A DNA stretch of 64,000 nucleotides from CAZMXP01 sp964570285. GTDB taxonomy: Bacteria > Planctomycetota > PLA2. Made by a program: the position numbers and the translations under genes. The notes beneath the pieces were generated by a model that worked only from the letters and a program-made list of their open reading frames with translations, did no database searches and was not told the DNA's origin. The number at the start of each line of letters is the position of its first letter. Positions within the stretch are counted from its first letter, which is position 1. The DNA is taken from the NCBI GenBank assembly GCA_964570285.1, contig CAZMXP010000009.1:1-64000 (forward strand). Reading direction: 5' to 3'. Shown piece by piece: positions 50,212 through 57,535 of this stretch.

Positions 50212-51456
50212 ATGCAGCGGCTCATGTGGATCGCGGCCGTCCTCGGCGTCCTCCCGGCGCTGCGGGCCGTGCCGGCCGAGGTCGATTGGCGCACCGACCT
50301 CGAAGGCGCGCGCGAGGAGGCGAGGCGGGACAACCGCCCGATGATGATCGTCTTCCGGTGAGACCCATGAAAGGACTGCGCGTCCTTCGACGGGCAGGTT
50401 GCCCGTCCCTCCGGGGAGTTCGCCGAAGCCGCCCGCGCGTTCGTCTGCGTGCGCGTGGGCGACATGCGGGGCGTGGACCTGTCGGTCTACCGGTTCGACT
50501 ACGACCTGACCTTCGCGATCCTGCTGATGAATGCCGACGGCACGATCTACCACACCTTCGCCGGCCGGGACCGCAAGGACCCGATGTCGCACCTGTCGCT
50601 GACGGCGCTGGTGCGCGTCATGAACGCGACGGCCGGGGAGCACGCGCGGCGGACGCCGCCCGCACCGGCGCGGGCCGCGGCGGGCCGCCTCACGGTGGAA
50701 TCGATGCCGCGGATCCATCCGCCCAGGAAGGCCCCCTCCTGCTACCACTGCCACATGGTCCATGACGCGATGCACGACGCCGCGATCGCGGCGAAGCGCC
50801 CGCGGGACGAGACGATCTGGGTGTGGCCCGACCCGGTGCAGGTCGGGCTCTCGCTCGACGGGGAGGAGCAGACCGCCGTCAAGGGCGTCGCCGCCGGCAG
50901 CGCGGCGGCGAAGGCGGGGCTCCGGCCGGGGGACCGCATCGTCGCCTTCGGGGACTCCGCGCCGCTGACCTTCGGCGACCTCCAGCGCGTGCTGCACGAG
51001 GCGCCGCCGGGCCCGGCCCGCATCCCGGTCGTCTACGAGCGCTCCGGCGGGACGAAGCGCGCGGAACTCGCGCTTCCCTCCGGATGGAAGAGGGCGGCGC
51101 CCGAGGTCTACGCGTGGCGCCCCTACAAGTGGAACCTCGGCCCCCGGGCGGGTTTCGGCGGGCCGAGGCTCTCGGACGACGAACTGAAGCGCGCGGGGCT
51201 AGAGCCCGGCGGATTCGCCTTCCGCGTGAACTACATCGTCGACTGGGGGCCGCACGCCCACACCGGGCGCAACGCGCACGCGGCGGGCATCCGGAAGGGC
51301 GATGTCGTCTACAGTGTCTCCGGCGTCGAGGAGTTCGAGAGCGTCGAGCACTTCCACGCGTGGTACTGCCTGACGCGGAAGACCGGGTCGAAGGTGGAGG
51401 TCGCGCTGCTCCGCGACGGCGCGAGGAGGAAGGTCACGATGGAGGTCGTCGAGTAG
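50212..51456 (+). CDS. Probable UxxU selenoprotein: thioredoxin-like, CxxCH and two PDZ domains
   Basis: 414 residues if two in-frame TGA codons (50359-50361, residue 50; 50368-50370, residue 53) are read as selenocysteine. The frame is otherwise continuous. Order: signal peptide (MQRLMWIAAVLGVLPALRAVPA), thioredoxin-like domain with MMIVFR-U-DP-U-KDC at 44-56 and a following FDYDLTFAILLMNADGTIYH block, a c-type haem motif CYHCH at 177-181, then two PDZ domains (about 195-290, KGVAAGSAAAKAGLRPGDRI; about 315-414, NAHAAGIRKGDVVYSV). Related exported proteins, from memory, have Cys at both TGA positions (C-x-x-C-x-x-C). TGA is an ordinary stop in many other genes here, so a general code change is excluded. 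The alternative is a pseudogene with two nonsense codons, less likely because both replace Cys and a SECIS-like hairpin follows. Confidence 0.8.
50389..50407 (+). promoter_or_regulatory. Bacterial SECIS-like hairpin
   Basis: GACGGGCA-GGT-TGCCCGTC forms a perfect 8-bp stem with GGU at the tip (or 7 bp with AGGUU). It begins 18 bases after the second TGA; its first loop G is 27 bases from that TGA and 36 from the first. This fits the distance range and the apical G-U requirement known for SelB-binding bacterial SECIS elements. A second small hairpin (AAGGAC ... GTCCTT, 50371-50387) lies between the TGA and this stem. Confidence 0.7.
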
Positions 51457-51470
51457 CCGATGAGTACCCG

Positions 51471-52520
51471 ATGAGGATCGCGATCGACGCGATGGGCGGG
51501 GACTTCGCGCCCCGGGAGGTCGTCGCCGGCACCGTGCAGGCGGCGCGCGCCTTCCCCGACCTCGAGAAGCTCTGGCTCGTCGGCGACGAATCGAGGATCC
51601 GCGCCGAGCTCGCGAAGTTCCCGGGGCCCCCGGGCCCCCTCGAGATCGTGCACGCGAGCGAGAACATCGGCATGGACGAGTCGCCCGCCACCGCGGTGCG
51701 CAAGAAGCGCGACTCGTCCATCGTGCGCGCGATCGACCTCGTGAAGACGGGAAGGGCGGACGCGCTCTTCTCCGCGGGCAACACGGGCGCCGTCGTCGCC
51801 GGCGCGACGCTGCGGCTGCGCACGCTGCCAGGCGTGGAGCGGCCGGCCATCGCCACGATCATGCCGACGCCGGAGAAGGCCTTCGTGCTGATCGACGCGG
51901 GCGCCAACACCGACTGCACGCCGAAGATGCTCGCGCAGTTCGCCGTGATGGGGTCGGTCTACGCGAAGGCGATCCTCGGGCGCGCGGACCCGGTCGTCGG
52001 GCTGCTGTCGATCGGCGGCGAGGACGCGAAGGGGAACGCGACGACGAAGGAGACCTTCCGCGTGCTCGACGCCTCCGCGATGAACTTCCGCGGGAACGTC
52101 GAGAGCCACGACATCTTCGCCGGCGGCATCGACGTCGTCGTCTGCGACGGCTTTGTCGGCAACGTCGTGCTGAAGACCGCCGAGGCGGTCGCGCAGGTCG
52201 CGATGCGCTGGTTCCGGCAGGAGTTCAAGGCCAACGCGCTGCACATGCTCGGCGCGCTGCTGATGAGCCGCGGCATCGCGCGCATCCGGCGCCGCACCGA
52301 CCCGGCGCGCTACGGCGGCGCGCCGCTGCTCGGCGTCAACGGCATCTGCGTGATCGGCCACGGCGCCTCGAACGCGCTCGCGGTCGAGAGCGCGATCCGC
52401 GTCGCGCGGGAGGCGATCCGCCAGCAGGTGCACAAGGCGATCGCCGACGGCGTCGCCGCCCTGCAGGCGCCGACCGCCCTACCTCCGCCGCCGCAGGAAC
52501 AGCAGGGCCAGCGCACCTAG
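51471..52520 (+). CDS. plsX: Phosphate acyltransferase PlsX
   Basis: 349 residues. Typical start MRIAIDAMGGDFAPREVV, then ENIGMDESPATAVRKKRDSSI, SAGNTGAVVAGATL, LIDAGANTDCTPKML and GFVGNVVLKTAEAVA, all hallmarks of PlsX, which makes acyl-phosphate from acyl-ACP for phospholipid synthesis. A Pro/Gln-rich C-terminal tail is extra. It follows the selenoprotein gene after 14 bp and may be cotranscribed; no fab genes are adjacent. The 3' end overlaps the convergent lnt gene by 42 bp. Confidence 0.95.
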   Translation: MRIAIDAMGGDFAPREVVAGTVQAARAFPDLEKLWLVGDESRIRAELAKFPGPPGPLEIVHASENIGMDESPATAVRKKRDSSIVRAIDLVKTGRADALFSAGNTGAVVAGATLRLRTLPGVERPAIATIMPTPEKAFVLIDAGANTDCTPKMLAQFAVMGSVYAKAILGRADPVVGLLSIGGEDAKGNATTKETFRVLDASAMNFRGNVESHDIFAGGIDVVVCDGFVGNVVLKTAEAVAQVAMRWFRQEFKANALHMLGALLMSRGIARIRRRTDPARYGGAPLLGVNGICVIGHGASNALAVESAIRVAREAIRQQVHKAIADGVAALQAPTALPPPPQEQQGQRT

Positions 52521-53957
52521 CGCGGCGGCCGGGAACCAGTCGAGGGAGGCGTAGGGGGTCGAGGGGGTGAGGAGGGGGACGTCGCCCTTGAGCACCGTCC
52601 TCTCGCGCTGCTTCGTGCGGCGGTCGAGGCGCCCGCAGGGGTCGATGAGGGCGCTGATGCCGGTGTTGGTCGCGCGCACGAGCGCGCGGCGGTGCTCGAT
52701 GGCGCGCAGGCTCGCGAGCACGAGGTGCTGCTTGCCCTCGATCGAGTCGCCGTACCAGGAGTCGTTGGTCACGTTGACCATCAGGTGCGGCGGCTCGCCC
52801 CCGGCCATCGCCTCGCGCACCACCGCGGGGAAGATCTCCTCGTAGCAGATGCTCGGCGACAGGCGGAGGCCGCGGAAGGGGATCGGCGCGGCGCTGCTCC
52901 CCGGCGTGTAGCGACCCTGGTGGTCGGAGATGCCGTCGAGGAAGGGGAGCACCGACGCGAAGGGCACGTACTCGCCGAAGGGGATCAGCTTGCGCTTGTC
53001 GTAGCGCCCGAGGATCTCCTCGCCGTCGCCGACGAGCAGCATCGAGCCGGTCGCGCCCTCCGCGCCGCTGATCGCGGTGCCGAGCAGGACGGGCTTCCCG
53101 AGGCCCGCGCGGACCCCGGGGGCGACCCGCGTCGCGCCGCGGTCGAGGCGCAGGCCGACGACGTTCTCCGGCCACAGGATCAGGTCCACCGAGGGATCGG
53201 CGTCGGCCTCGCGGGAGAGGTCCTGGTGCGCGCGCAGGTAGGCGGCCCGGTCGGCGAAGGCCTCCGTCGAGGCGATGTTGGTCTGCACGATCGCGACGCG
53301 CAGCGTCGGCGCGGCGGCGACGAGGCGGTCGACCGCCGCCATGCGCCAGAAGCCGTAGCCGGTGCAGAGGGCGAGCAGGACGGCGAAGGCGGCGAGCAGG
53401 CGCCGCGGCGCGCCCCCGGGCCCCCTGAACAGCGCCTCGAACAGGACGCCGTTGCCGAACGCGACGAGAAAGCTCACGCCGAGCGGGCCCGTCACGTCGG
53501 CGATTTGCAGCAGGGGCAGCAGCGGGTACTGCCCCGCCCCGAGGTACATCGGGAAGAGCATCGGGTAGAGGTGTTCGACCGCCACCCAGGCGACCGCGAT
53601 GCCGAGGCCGAGGGGGACGCCGCGGTCGCGGTGGAGGCGACGGGCGAGATAGGCGGCGATTCCGACGCCGAAGCCGTTCAGCGCGGCGATCCCGAGGAGC
53701 CCGAGCACCGCGGGCACGGTCGAGAAGCCGACGAACTCCCGCATCGTGTAGACGAACCAGTGGAAGCCGCCGGCGTGGCCGACCCCGCCGAGCAGCCAGC
53801 CGAGCAGCAGCGCGCGGCGCGGCGTGGCGTCGCGGATCGCCCAGAGCAGCGGCACGAGGAAGACCCACCCGAGCGGGAAGAGGTCGAAGCCGACGTAGCC
53901 GAGGAAGCCGAGCACGCCGCCGAGGGCGCAGGCAAGGGGGCGCTTCCACGCGGCCAT
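52479..53957 (-). CDS. lnt: Apolipoprotein N-acyltransferase
   Basis: 492 residues. About six N-terminal transmembrane helices (ALGGVLGFLGYVGFDLFPLGWVFLVPLLWAI ...), a nitrilase-like periplasmic domain (about 215-460) with the Glu-Lys-Cys triad in LILWPENV, RYDKRKLIPFGEYVP and SICYEEIFP, the MVNVTNDSWYGDS block, and a final helix. It adds the third acyl chain to lipoproteins at the outer face of the inner membrane, fitting the many lipoproteins here and a diderm envelope. The ATG at 53957 begins right before the first helix. Confidence 0.93.
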   Translation of the reverse strand: MAAWKRPLACALGGVLGFLGYVGFDLFPLGWVFLVPLLWAIRDATPRRALLLGWLLGGVGHAGGFHWFVYTMREFVGFSTVPAVLGLLGIAALNGFGVGIAAYLARRLHRDRGVPLGLGIAVAWVAVEHLYPMLFPMYLGAGQYPLLPLLQIADVTGPLGVSFLVAFGNGVLFEALFRGPGGAPRRLLAAFAVLLALCTGYGFWRMAAVDRLVAAAPTLRVAIVQTNIASTEAFADRAAYLRAHQDLSREADADPSVDLILWPENVVGLRLDRGATRVAPGVRAGLGKPVLLGTAISGAEGATGSMLLVGDGEEILGRYDKRKLIPFGEYVPFASVLPFLDGISDHQGRYTPGSSAAPIPFRGLRLSPSICYEEIFPAVVREAMAGGEPPHLMVNVTNDSWYGDSIEGKQHLVLASLRAIEHRRALVRATNTGISALIDPCGRLDRRTKQRERTVLKGDVPLLTPSTPYASLDWFPAAALGALALLFLRRRR

Positions 53958-54003
53958 GGCGCGCCATCTTGCCACGCTCAGGCCGGGGCGGCGCCGTTCG
54001 ATA

Positions 54004-54450
54004 ATGGGACGAGACGTCGTGGGGATCATCCTGCTCTTCGCCTGGGGGGGCCACCTCCTCCTCTTCACGCTGCCGTCGGTCGTGCTGCTCGGCGGCCTCG
54101 TCGGCTCGCGCAGGCGCCATCCCGCGCCCGGCCCAGCCTTCTGGTCGATCGCGCTGCTGTCGGCGGTCGCGTTCACGCTCTTCCGGATCGCCTACCTCCT
54201 GCATCCCTACCGCGCGCAGGGGTGGGCCGGCATCTGGGAGCTGCACATCCGGTCGCTCTACAACTTCCCGCTCGCCGCCGCCTACCTGCTCGCGGGCGGC
54301 CTGCTCCTCTGGGCGCGCCTCTCCGCGCGCCACCGCCCGCTCGCGCGCGCGCTGCTCGCCGGCGTGCTGATCTCCCTCGCGCTGCAGCTCCCGGCGACCT
54401 TCTGCTCGCCCGGGCTCTATCCGCGCCTCGGCGTCGAATTGCATAACTGA
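54004..54450 (+). CDS. Four-helix membrane protein
   Basis: 148 residues with four hydrophobic helices (VVGIILLFAWGGHLLLFTLPSVVLLGGLV, FWSIALLSAVAFTLFRIAYLL, FPLAAAYLLAGGLLLWARL, ALLAGVLISLALQLP). No charged active-site motif and no family recognised. The ATG overlaps a GATAAT hexamer, so start and promoter assignment are unsure. It is divergent from lnt, 46 bp apart. Confidence 0.55.
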   Translation: MGRDVVGIILLFAWGGHLLLFTLPSVVLLGGLVGSRRRHPAPGPAFWSIALLSAVAFTLFRIAYLLHPYRAQGWAGIWELHIRSLYNFPLAAAYLLAGGLLLWARLSARHRPLARALLAGVLISLALQLPATFCSPGLYPRLGVELHN

Positions 54451-54476
54451 GCCTCGGCGGCGATGATCGCCGCCGC

Positions 54477-54941
54477 GTGTACGACCGGCGCGAGAGCATC
54501 GACCTCTGGGTCGGGGACTTCTGCACCTCGACGCGGTTCCGCGACCACGCCCCGCTCGTGCGCGAGTACGCGCCGCAGGTCCTCGCGGCCTTCCTCGCGC
54601 ACGCGTGCGAGGCGCGCGACGTGGACCCTGCCGACCTCGAGGAGGGCGACCTGCGCCCCGCGCTGGTCGAGGGCGTCGCGCGCGTGGAGATGCCGGCGTC
54701 GGCGCGCGAGGGCATCTGCGAGCTGGTCGCCTCGTTCCTCGAGGAGATGGAGGCGCAGGGGCGCCTCTCGGGCGGACGCACGCTGGGGCTCTACGTGAAG
54801 GCGCAGCGCGAGTCCTATCTCGACGCCGCGGCCGGCAAGGGTCGCACGATCACGCGGCCCGGCTCGAAGATCGGCCGCAACGACCCCTGCCCGTGCGGCA
54901 GCGGCCTCAAGTACAAGAAGTGCTGCTGGCGAATGAGCTAG
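54477..54941 (+). CDS. SEC-C motif protein
   Basis: 154 residues. An all-helical domain (about 1-125, FCTSTRFRDHAPLVREYAPQVLAAFLAHACEARDVDPADLEE ... LVASFLEEMEAQGRLSGG) precedes a perfect SEC-C zinc motif, IGRNDPCPCGSGLKYKKCC, at the C-terminus. SEC-C modules bind zinc and often attach to SecB or ribosomal/translocation partners, so a role in export or translation is possible. GTG start; the stop TAG sits in the loop of a hairpin. Confidence 0.75.
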   Translation: MYDRRESIDLWVGDFCTSTRFRDHAPLVREYAPQVLAAFLAHACEARDVDPADLEEGDLRPALVEGVARVEMPASAREGICELVASFLEEMEAQGRLSGGRTLGLYVKAQRESYLDAAAGKGRTITRPGSKIGRNDPCPCGSGLKYKKCCWRMS

Positions 54942-54953
54942 CGCTCATTCGCC
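54928..54953. terminator. Perfect hairpin over the SEC-C gene stop codon
   Basis: GGCGAATGAGC (54928-54938) and its exact complement (54943-54953) enclose a TAGC loop that contains the stop codon. Nearly the same stem recurs 12 bp downstream. Confidence 0.65.
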
Positions 54954-54965
54954 ATTAGGGAGGGG

Positions 54966-54991
54966 GACGAATGAGCTGACGCTCATTCGTC
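54966..54991. terminator. Second, near-identical hairpin over the convergent stop codon
   Basis: GACGAATGAGC (54966-54976), loop TGAC, then the exact complement (54981-54991). The stop codon of the minus-strand gene lies in its stem. Together with the hairpin at 54928 it forms a duplicated palindrome between convergent genes. Confidence 0.65.
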
Positions 54992-55279
54992 CATGGGGAC
55001 GCGATGGTCCCTGACCCTGTGGCCCTCGCCCAGGCGGGCGGCCTCGGCTTCGGCGGCGGGCTTGAGCGGGTAGGGGTAGGTCTTCACGACCTGGCCCTTC
55101 GGGTCGCAGACGGTCCAGACGATCTTCATGCGCGGCGGGACGACCTCCTTCGCCTTCGAGCGCTTGCGTCCCGGCGCGGCGGTCTCCTTCGCCGCCTTCT
55201 CCTGCTTCTCGCGCGACGTCGCGGCCGCCTCCGCCTGCAGCCGCTCGATCCGCGCGCGGTTCGACATGTGTCGTGCCAT
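54983..55279 (-). CDS. Small conserved-looking protein of unknown function
   Basis: 98 residues: a charged helical N-terminus (MARHMSNRARIERLQAEAAATSREKQEKAAKETAA), a basic linker, and a small C-terminal domain (PRMKIVWTVCDPKGQVVKTYPYPLKPAAEAEAARLGEGHRVRDHRV) with alternating strands like proteins found next to housekeeping genes in planctomycetes, from memory. It lies 3 bp after the BaiN-like gene, so the two are cotranscribed. Confidence 0.65.
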   Translation of the reverse strand: MARHMSNRARIERLQAEAAATSREKQEKAAKETAAPGRKRSKAKEVVPPRMKIVWTVCDPKGQVVKTYPYPLKPAAEAEAARLGEGHRVRDHRVPMDE

Positions 55280-55282
55280 GGC

Positions 55283-56521
55283 CTACACGATAGCGGATCG
55301 GCCGGCGACATGTCCGCTGGCCCACGCCCACTGGAAGTTGAACCCGCCGATGCGCCCGTCCACGTCGCACATCTCGCCGCAGAGGAAGAGGCCCGGCCGC
55401 ACGCGCGACTCCATCGTCTCGAGCCGCACCTCGGCGAGCGGCACGCCGCCCGCGGTCGCCTCGGCGAAGTTCCAGCCGCGGTCGCCGGTGACCGGCAGGT
55501 CCATCGCGCAGACGCCGGCCGCCAGCGCGCGCCGCCTCTCCCGTTCGAGGGAGTGTCCGGGGGTCCGGGGGTCGACGCCGGAAACGGCGCAGAGCAGGTC
55601 GGCGAGGCGCTGCGGCAGGCGGTCGGCGAGGAAGCGCGCGACGGTGCGCGGGCCGAGGGCGGTGAGCGCGCGGTCGAGGGACTCCGCGGTCTCGCCGGGC
55701 AGCCAGTTCGCGACAAGGCGGCTCCCCGCCGGCGCATCGAGCCAGTAGCGGCTGATGTCGAGCACCGACGGCCCGGAGACGCCCCAATGGGTGAGCAGCG
55801 TCGAGTCGCTGAACGAGAGGAGGCGCCGGCCCGTCGCCGACCGAAGCTCGAGCGTCGCGGGCAGCGTCAGCCCGGAGAGCGCGCGCAGGGGCGACGCGTC
55901 CTCGAGCAGCAGCGCGACCAGCGCGGGCGTGACCTTCGGCGTGATCGTGTGGCCGAGGGATCGCGCGATCTCGAGGCCGTGGCCGTCGCTGCCCGACTTC
56001 GGCAGGCTCTTCCCCCCCGTCGCGAGGATCACCCGCGCGGCCCGCACCGCGCAGGGACCGCCCGAGAGAGTGAATCCCCGCTCGTCCCCCGCGACCCCCT
56101 CGATTCGCCACGGGTGGCGGACCACCGCGCCGGCGTCCCGCGCCGCCCCGAGAAGCGCGTCGAGCACCGTGCGCGCGCGATCGGTCACCGGGAAGAGCTT
56201 GCCCGTCTCCTCGCGCTTCAGCTCCACGCCGAGCCCGCGGAAGAAGGCGACCGTCTCGGCGACCCCGAACCGCTGCAGCACCTTGCGGATCGCGGGGCGG
56301 GAGGAGCCCGCGTAGTCCTCCGCGGTGACGGTGTCGTGGGTGACGTTGCACCGCCCGCCGCCGGCGACGAGGATCTTCGCGCCGAGCGTGCGCGCGCTGT
56401 CGAAGAGCGCGATCTGCCGCCGGCTCCCGGCCTCCCTCGCGGCGCGGCCGGCGGCGATGGCCGCCATCAGGCCCGCGGCGCCCGCCCCGACGACGGCGAG
56501 GTCGATCCGTGCCGCCTCCAC
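55283..56521 (-). CDS. FAD-dependent oxidoreductase, BaiN/HI0933-like
   Basis: 412 residues. FAD motif VVGAGAAGLMAAIAAG near the N-terminus, KILVAGGGRCNVTH, VILATGGKSLPKSGSDG, the HI0933-type THWGVSGPSVLDIS block and the C-terminal FAD site LFLCGEMCDVDGRIGGFNFQWAWASG. These are diagnostic for the HI0933/BaiN (YhiN) flavoprotein family, whose members reduce unsaturated substrates; the natural substrate is generally unknown. GTG start at 56521, divergent from the small zinc protein gene. Confidence 0.9.
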   Translation of the reverse strand: MEAARIDLAVVGAGAAGLMAAIAAGRAAREAGSRRQIALFDSARTLGAKILVAGGGRCNVTHDTVTAEDYAGSSRPAIRKVLQRFGVAETVAFFRGLGVELKREETGKLFPVTDRARTVLDALLGAARDAGAVVRHPWRIEGVAGDERGFTLSGGPCAVRAARVILATGGKSLPKSGSDGHGLEIARSLGHTITPKVTPALVALLLEDASPLRALSGLTLPATLELRSATGRRLLSFSDSTLLTHWGVSGPSVLDISRYWLDAPAGSRLVANWLPGETAESLDRALTALGPRTVARFLADRLPQRLADLLCAVSGVDPRTPGHSLERERRRALAAGVCAMDLPVTGDRGWNFAEATAGGVPLAEVRLETMESRVRPGLFLCGEMCDVDGRIGGFNFQWAWASGHVAGRSAIV

Positions 56522-56596
56522 GGCGGGATTCTACGTGCGCCGGTTTGCAATCCGCATTTTGAGTATGATGAACACCTCGCCATATGGGAGGTGACG

Positions 56597-56797
56597 ATGC
56601 GCTGCATGATGTGCCACCAACACGCGACCTTCGAACACACGGTCTTCCAGGGAACGTCCCCGGTGAAGGTGAGGCTGTGCGAACCCTGCGCGGGAAAGGT
56701 CGACGCGACGGGACAGCTCGCCAAGATCAAGGCGGCGCCCGACCACGCGAGCAAGAACGCCGCGGTGGCCGTCTTCCTCAAGGCCGTCGGGAAGTAG
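56597..56797 (+). CDS. Small zinc-ribbon protein, McsA/UvrB-partner-like
   Basis: 66 residues with two CxxC pairs: MRCMMCHQHATFEHTVFQG and VRLCEPCAGKVDATGQ, then a helical tail. The pattern (CxxC, ATxxHT, LCxxCA) matches the N-terminal zinc domain of McsA-like proteins. GGGAGG six bases before the ATG gives a good ribosome site. The last 20 bp overlap the convergent TrmB-like gene. A regulatory or adaptor role is guessed. Confidence 0.75.
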   Translation: MRCMMCHQHATFEHTVFQGTSPVKVRLCEPCAGKVDATGQLAKIKAAPDHASKNAAVAVFLKAVGK

Positions 56798-57509
56798 CGC
56801 GGCGCTTCCGGAAGCGGGGACGGTTCGCGTCGAAGCGCGGCTCGGGGAGCGCGCCCGCGCGCGCGTCCGCCGTTCCGGCGTCGAGATCGAGGCGGATCGC
56901 CTCGGCGCGCACGATCGCGAGTCCCTGCCTCCGCGCCTGGATCTCGCGCAGCGTGCGCCCCTCCGGGGCGTCCGGCCACGGCCCTTCGATCTCGCGCCAC
57001 AGGAAGAGCGACGGAACGACCGCGCGCGCGTACTGCGCATAGGCGCGGTTGTCGGTCTGGAAGACGAAGAGGCCGCCCGGCCTCAGCGCGCGGTGCAGCG
57101 CGAGCAGCACCGCGGGCGCGAGTTGCCGGCGCGACTCCTTGCCCTCGTCGTAGTAGGGCTGCGGGTGGTAGAGGTGCGCCTCGTCGAGGCTCGAGGGGGC
57201 GCACCGCGCGAGCAGGAACCCCGTCGCGTCGCCCCACGCGATCTTCAGGTTCGTCAGCCCGCGCTGGCCGGCGCGCAGGCTCGCGAACTTCACCGCCTGC
57301 GGCACGAGTTCGATGCCCAGGTGGTCCATGTGGGGGCGCGCGAGGGCCGAGCCGGCGAGGAAGCGCCCGTTGCCGCAGCCGAGGTCGACGACGCGCGGCG
57401 CGTCGCGGCCGAACGCGGCGCGCCAGTCGAAGTGCGTTCCAGGGGGGCCGAGGGGGGTGCGCGTGCGCGTCCAGAGTTCGCGCGGCAGCTTCGTGCCCGG
57501 GAAGGGCAC
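56778..57509 (-). CDS. trmB: TrmB-like tRNA (guanine-N7)-methyltransferase family protein
   Basis: 243 residues from a GTG at 57509 with GGGAGG about nine bases upstream. SAM-binding motif VVDLGCGNGRFLAGSALARP, HMDHLGIELV and LKIAWGDATGFL are as in TrmB, and LRPGGLFVFQTDNRAYAQYA follows. The usual DPWPKKRH motif is replaced by LYHPQPYYDEGKESRRQ, a variant that I associate with planctomycete homologues. The predicted reaction is N7 methylation of G46 in tRNA with SAM; the variant motif makes substrate specificity less certain. Confidence 0.72.
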   Translation of the reverse strand: MPFPGTKLPRELWTRTRTPLGPPGTHFDWRAAFGRDAPRVVDLGCGNGRFLAGSALARPHMDHLGIELVPQAVKFASLRAGQRGLTNLKIAWGDATGFLLARCAPSSLDEAHLYHPQPYYDEGKESRRQLAPAVLLALHRALRPGGLFVFQTDNRAYAQYARAVVPSLFLWREIEGPWPDAPEGRTLREIQARRQGLAIVRAEAIRLDLDAGTADARAGALPEPRFDANRPRFRKRRATSRRP

Positions 57510-57535
57510 GTCGCTGTCCTCCCCGCGACCCCTCC

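Noticed and set aside
50010..50765. Alternative plus-strand frame through the selenoprotein region, with an ATG at 50366 giving a protein beginning MKGLRVLRRAG
   Set aside because: It is Arg/Gly/Pro-rich like other out-of-frame translations of this GC-rich DNA, and the conserved thioredoxin-like and PDZ sequence is in the other frame.
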